Origin: Burkholderiales bacterium
GTDB lineage: Bacteria > Pseudomonadota > Gammaproteobacteria > Burkholderiales > Burkholderiaceae_C
DNA: 64,000 nt
Assembly: GCA_017307855.1 (NCBI GenBank)
Contig: JAFKGD010000002.1
Span: forward strand, 186,001-250,000
Direction of reading: 5' to 3'
This document shows positions 61,757-64,000 of the stretch, piece after piece. Below the pieces are notes generated by a model. The model did not search any database. It was not told the origin of the DNA and saw only the letters and a list, made by a program, of their open reading frames with translations. The number at the start of each line of letters is the position of its first letter. The first letter of the stretch is position 1. The position numbers and the translations under genes were made by a program.

Positions 61757-61784
61757 AGATTTGTCCCAGGGTTCTTTTGTCTGA

Positions 61785-62360
61785 TCAGCCGCCGACGTGG
61801 ACGGAGCGGTAGTTGCCGTCTTCCGGGTAGAAGCCGAGAAACTTGAGGCGCGTCTTGCCGGTTCGCACGCCGGGGTACAGAAAAATCGTCGGCACGTGAA
61901 ATTTGCCTTGGAGTTGGCTCTCGATGGCGCCGATGCGCAGAAACGGATGCAGCGCCTCAAGGTCCGTCACCAAAAGCAACGCGTTCTGCTGGCCTTCGAG
62001 CGGCTGAAGGGCCTCCTCCAACCGCTTCAGCAGGCCGTTATCCGCCGTCAGGATGTCTGCCAGAGCCTTGTTCGTACGCGGCCAATCCAGTGGAGCAGAC
62101 TTGTCCTCCATCACGCAGAGCGACCAGAATGGGTCGTCTTTGAGCAAGGTCCAGATCTGTTCGGCAATGGAGAACGTGTGCACGTCCCAGCCTTCCTGGT
62201 GGAGCTTGGCCACCCAGGCAGGCGTTTGCCGCTTGACCTCGAGGATCTGCTCTGGAGGAAAGACGAGGTAGTAAATCGGCTCGAAGCTCGCATGACCGAG
62301 CTCACGCCCGTGCCGGATGCGCTCGCGCAATTCGTCGAAATCAGCTTTGAGTGAGGACAT
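61785..62360 (-). CDS. brxB: BrxB (DUF1788)
   Basis: A 191-residue DUF1788 protein (FEPIYYLVFPPEQILEVKRQ, VTDLEALHPFLRIGAIESQL, FLYPGVRTGKTRLKFLGFYP). The family is present in BREX types 1, 5 and 6 and is needed for activity, with unknown biochemistry. It overlaps the brxA end by 20 bases. Confidence 0.93.
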   Translation of the reverse strand: MSSLKADFDELRERIRHGRELGHASFEPIYYLVFPPEQILEVKRQTPAWVAKLHQEGWDVHTFSIAEQIWTLLKDDPFWSLCVMEDKSAPLDWPRTNKALADILTADNGLLKRLEEALQPLEGQQNALLLVTDLEALHPFLRIGAIESQLQGKFHVPTIFLYPGVRTGKTRLKFLGFYPEDGNYRSVHVGG

Positions 62361-63135
62361 CGCAGAGCGCCTCCATGTCTTGTTGTTTCCAACTGATTCG
62401 AATCACATCACCCGCCGCCTGGACGATGAGTAATCCTTTCAGCGAAAGCCGCTTGATCTCTTCCAGCACGTCTTCACGCGCCAGGCCAAACAGATGCCAG
62501 TCTTCGTGCGTCAGCAGAGCGTTGTCACCGACGCCGGAAGAGTGCAGCTCGTAGGCAAGGTAAGCGGCCACTGATGGTGAGATGCGGAACGGCAGAATGC
62601 GACGGCTCGAACGCAATCCTCGTTCAAGCATTCCGTAGTCGGCACAACATCCGGTCAGATAGGCGGAGACACGCCGAACCGTAGTTTCGGACCAGTGCTT
62701 GACCGTCTTGCCATCGTCAATGCCCCGCTCGACAAAGGTGCGAGCGTCGTCATTGGTGACATGCGTGTAACCACCGGCATACCGCGTCCAGTACACGTGT
62801 CGCACGAAGTCGCCGAGAATCGGGTTCGCTCGGCTCGTAAACACGAGCATGAGCTGCGTCAGGTCAGCGGTTGAAATCGTTGCGGACAGTCGCTTGAGGT
62901 GTGCGGCTGGTGCGCCACCGGCCACCAAGTAGCGCGGAGCAAAGCATTCGACGACGATGTTGCGAAGCCGGCGTGCGGTGACGGTGGGGAATCGCCCCGA
63001 TTCCAGCGCGGCCTGATGTAACTGGTTCGCCGACATGCCGGGCGACCACAGGTCGAGCAGCGTCTTGGTCTCATTGACGAGTCCAAGGCCTGCTTGTAAC
63101 TGTGTCGTATAGGGCTTGTTGTCGGCCACGATCAA
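62341..63135 (-). CDS. brxA: BrxA (DUF1819)
   Basis: A 264-residue DUF1819 protein, related to the small helical nucleic-acid-binding BrxA. It is somewhat longer than the usual about 200. Recognisable parts are TKTLLDLWSPGMSANQLHQA, ANPILGDFVRHVYWTRYAGG and YLAYELHSSGVGDNALLTHE. The C-terminal region (LAREDVLEEIKRLSLKGLLI) is winged-helix-like. Its start overlaps the brxE stop as ATGA. Confidence 0.9.
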   Translation of the reverse strand: MIVADNKPYTTQLQAGLGLVNETKTLLDLWSPGMSANQLHQAALESGRFPTVTARRLRNIVVECFAPRYLVAGGAPAAHLKRLSATISTADLTQLMLVFTSRANPILGDFVRHVYWTRYAGGYTHVTNDDARTFVERGIDDGKTVKHWSETTVRRVSAYLTGCCADYGMLERGLRSSRRILPFRISPSVAAYLAYELHSSGVGDNALLTHEDWHLFGLAREDVLEEIKRLSLKGLLIVQAAGDVIRISWKQQDMEALCDVLTQS

Positions 63136-63632
63136 CCCACCAGATACGGATACGTTTTGGCGTTCTGCTTGAACGCCGACAGGTAGGCTGCCGCAATGGC
63201 CTTCAGGGTGTCAGTGGAATCGATATCCTTGATGCTGCCGACTGCTGTAGGTCCCACACCAGGCGTGCCGCTCGTCGCGGCCAAGCGCTTCAACGCATCC
63301 ATTGCAGCCTCTTTGCTTTGTGCAACCTGGCTGGCGAGTTCCTCGCCCCCACCGCCTTGCACCATCGCGTGCAGGTCTTGTTCGATCTCTTCCGGCAAAC
63401 GGAATAGGTGGTAGCTGCCGACGCTCAAATGCTCATCGTGCAATCGTCTAGCTGCCTCCAGCACACCGTGGTACTGAGCGAGCCGGGAAGTTTTGGAGAA
63501 GACAGGCTCCAGGAAGAGCCTGCTTGACGCTTCATAAAACGCCGTTGGCCACCAAGCGCATTGAGCACGCTCACCAAGGAAGCCGACGATCAACCTCATT
63601 TGCAGCAATGTCGATAGGTAGGATTCCTTCAT
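63132..63632 (-). CDS. brxE: BrxE-family protein
   Basis: A 166-residue protein (MRLIVGFLGERAQCAWWPTA, FYEASSRLFLEPVFSKTSRL, GSYHLFRLPEEIEQDLHAMV). These segments match the BrxE family, which in the original BREX classification marks type 6 loci and has no known activity. The ATG at 63632 (MKESYLSTLLQMR) has GAGATGAG just upstream and is preferred over an upstream codon. It is the first structural gene of the operon, 62 bases after the WYL regulator stop. Confidence 0.83.
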   Translation of the reverse strand: MKESYLSTLLQMRLIVGFLGERAQCAWWPTAFYEASSRLFLEPVFSKTSRLAQYHGVLEAARRLHDEHLSVGSYHLFRLPEEIEQDLHAMVQGGGGEELASQVAQSKEAAMDALKRLAATSGTPGVGPTAVGSIKDIDSTDTLKAIAAAYLSAFKQNAKTYPYLVG

Positions 63633-63694
63633 CTCATCTCTCTTTGTTCGTTGGTTCTGCCGGCGCGATCGACGCAAGCAGAGGTATCCGTTGT

Positions 63695-64000
63695 TCAGTC
63701 AAATTCCGCCCCTGCGCCAGCGGTATCGGGTGCCGAATACCCTGGAGCCAACACGGCATTGCGCACCCCATAGATGGCGAGATGATCCTTCAACCAGAGC
63801 CGGTACTCATGGCCGCGCAGGCTGTGGTCGGGGGAGCAGTCCACACTCCACTTGCGCAGGATGTATCCGGCCGTGGCGGCACGCAGCTTCATCCGCAGCA
63901 CGCCGTCGCGCATGCTGTAGTCCATTTCCGTGATCTCCGGCCGGGGTTGATCCGGATGCGGAACCAACTCCAGCTCGACGATTCGGGTCCACTGAATGTC
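63695..64000 (-). CDS. WYL-domain regulator, C-terminal end (BrxR/CapW-like; 5' part outside window)
   Basis: The frame is open to the right edge. The visible 101 residues (TRIVELELVPHPDQPRPEIT, EMDYSMRDGVLRMKLRAATA, GYILRKWSVDCSPDH) match the C-terminal domain of WYL-type dimeric repressors of the BrxR/CapW group, which bind upstream of and control BREX and CBASS operons. It is co-oriented with and directly precedes brxE. The N-terminal winged helix must be beyond the window. Confidence 0.75.
   Translation of the reverse strand, partial: DIQWTRIVELELVPHPDQPRPEITEMDYSMRDGVLRMKLRAATAGYILRKWSVDCSPDHSLRGHEYRLWLKDHLAIYGVRNAVLAPGYSAPDTAGAGAEFD

Larger units (their letters stand above)
7759..64000. 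mobile_element. ICEclc/PFGI-1-class integrative and conjugative element (right end outside window)
   Basis: The span from the tRNA-Gly-derived site to the window end holds the conserved gene set of this ICE class in order: bisR-like, alpA, parA, shi-like, parB, DUF2857, STY4528-type replication protein, TIGR03761, DUF3158, ssb, topB, DUF3085, DUF3577, DUF3275, methyltransferase, helicase, PilL-like lipoprotein, TIGR03759, transglycosylase, TIGR03765, traD, TIGR03747. A defence island then occupies the cargo position. The integrase, relaxase and remaining mating-pair genes (VirB4-like and others) are not in the window and must lie further right if the element is complete. Confidence 0.85.

Noticed and set aside
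61757-61960. N-terminal extension of brxC by 68 codons
   Set aside because: The extension overlaps brxB coding sequence and has no BrxC homology; the family start is the ATG at 61756.
1-64000. CRISPR array, insertion sequence or complete tRNA/rRNA gene
   Set aside because: No regularly spaced repeats, no transposase reading frame, and the only tRNA-like sequence is the 18-base 3' end at 7759-7776.

Overview
The window is high-GC DNA from a betaproteobacterium, most likely Burkholderiales of the Bordetella/Achromobacter or Comamonadaceae kind. This is judged from codon use, a Bug-type tripartite tricarboxylate receptor beside a LysR regulator, and the family of integrative and conjugative element (ICE) it carries. 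No rRNA, complete tRNA, CRISPR array or transposase gene was found.

Layout. (1) Positions 1-7758 look like host chromosome: a two-component pair (kinase cut by the window edge, then a response regulator with an N-terminal MerR/excisionase-like domain), then a LysR regulator divergent from a sulfatase-Bug receptor-aldose epimerase cluster. (2) At 7759-7776 an 18-bp sequence equals the reverse complement of the last 18 bases, CCA included, of a tRNA-Gly. This is taken as the left attachment site of an ICEclc/PAGI-2/PFGI-1-class ICE that fills the rest of the window and runs off its right end. (3) 7.8-11.2 kb is the ICE left end: two paralogous LysR genes around a broken exbD fragment with an orphan Fur box. 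(4) 11.3-16.9 kb matches the ICEclc bistability cassette (bisR-like, alpA, parA, shi-like, parB/bisD-like, DUF2857/bisC-like), followed by a replication gene that carries an origin-like repeat cluster inside its coding sequence. (5) 17-38.9 kb is the conserved ICE block: LOTUS-domain protein, inrR-like, DUF3158, SSB, topoisomerase III, a run of small ICE genes each with its own structured leader, methyltransferase, helicase, then conjugation genes up to the coupling protein TraD and a TIGR03747 membrane protein.

(6) From 38991 to the window end the ICE carries a defence island. It holds an XRE/ImmA-IrrE pair; a complete type II CBASS operon (DUF2188 protein, patatin phospholipase CapV, DncV-like nucleotidyltransferase, E1/E2 Cap2, JAB protease Cap3); and a long BREX operon on the minus strand (WYL regulator, brxE, brxA, brxB, brxC, UvrD-like helicase, pglX in two reading frames, DUF262/DUF1524 nuclease, pglZ, brxL). 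The island begins 16 codons into what looks like the next ICE gene, so it appears to occupy the cargo site downstream of TIGR03747.

Most notable: the BREX operon joins brxE (a type 6 marker) to brxL (a type 1 marker), embeds a helicase and a GmrSD-like nuclease, has pglX split at a TAATG junction inside a low-GC patch, and encodes a BrxL that ends in a domain strongly resembling the C-terminal domain of eukaryotic MITD1. In the ICE backbone, a perfect 17-bp palindrome occurs before three transcription units, a different palindrome pair lies before alpA, and a three-hairpin RNA-like element with compensatory changes occurs three times.
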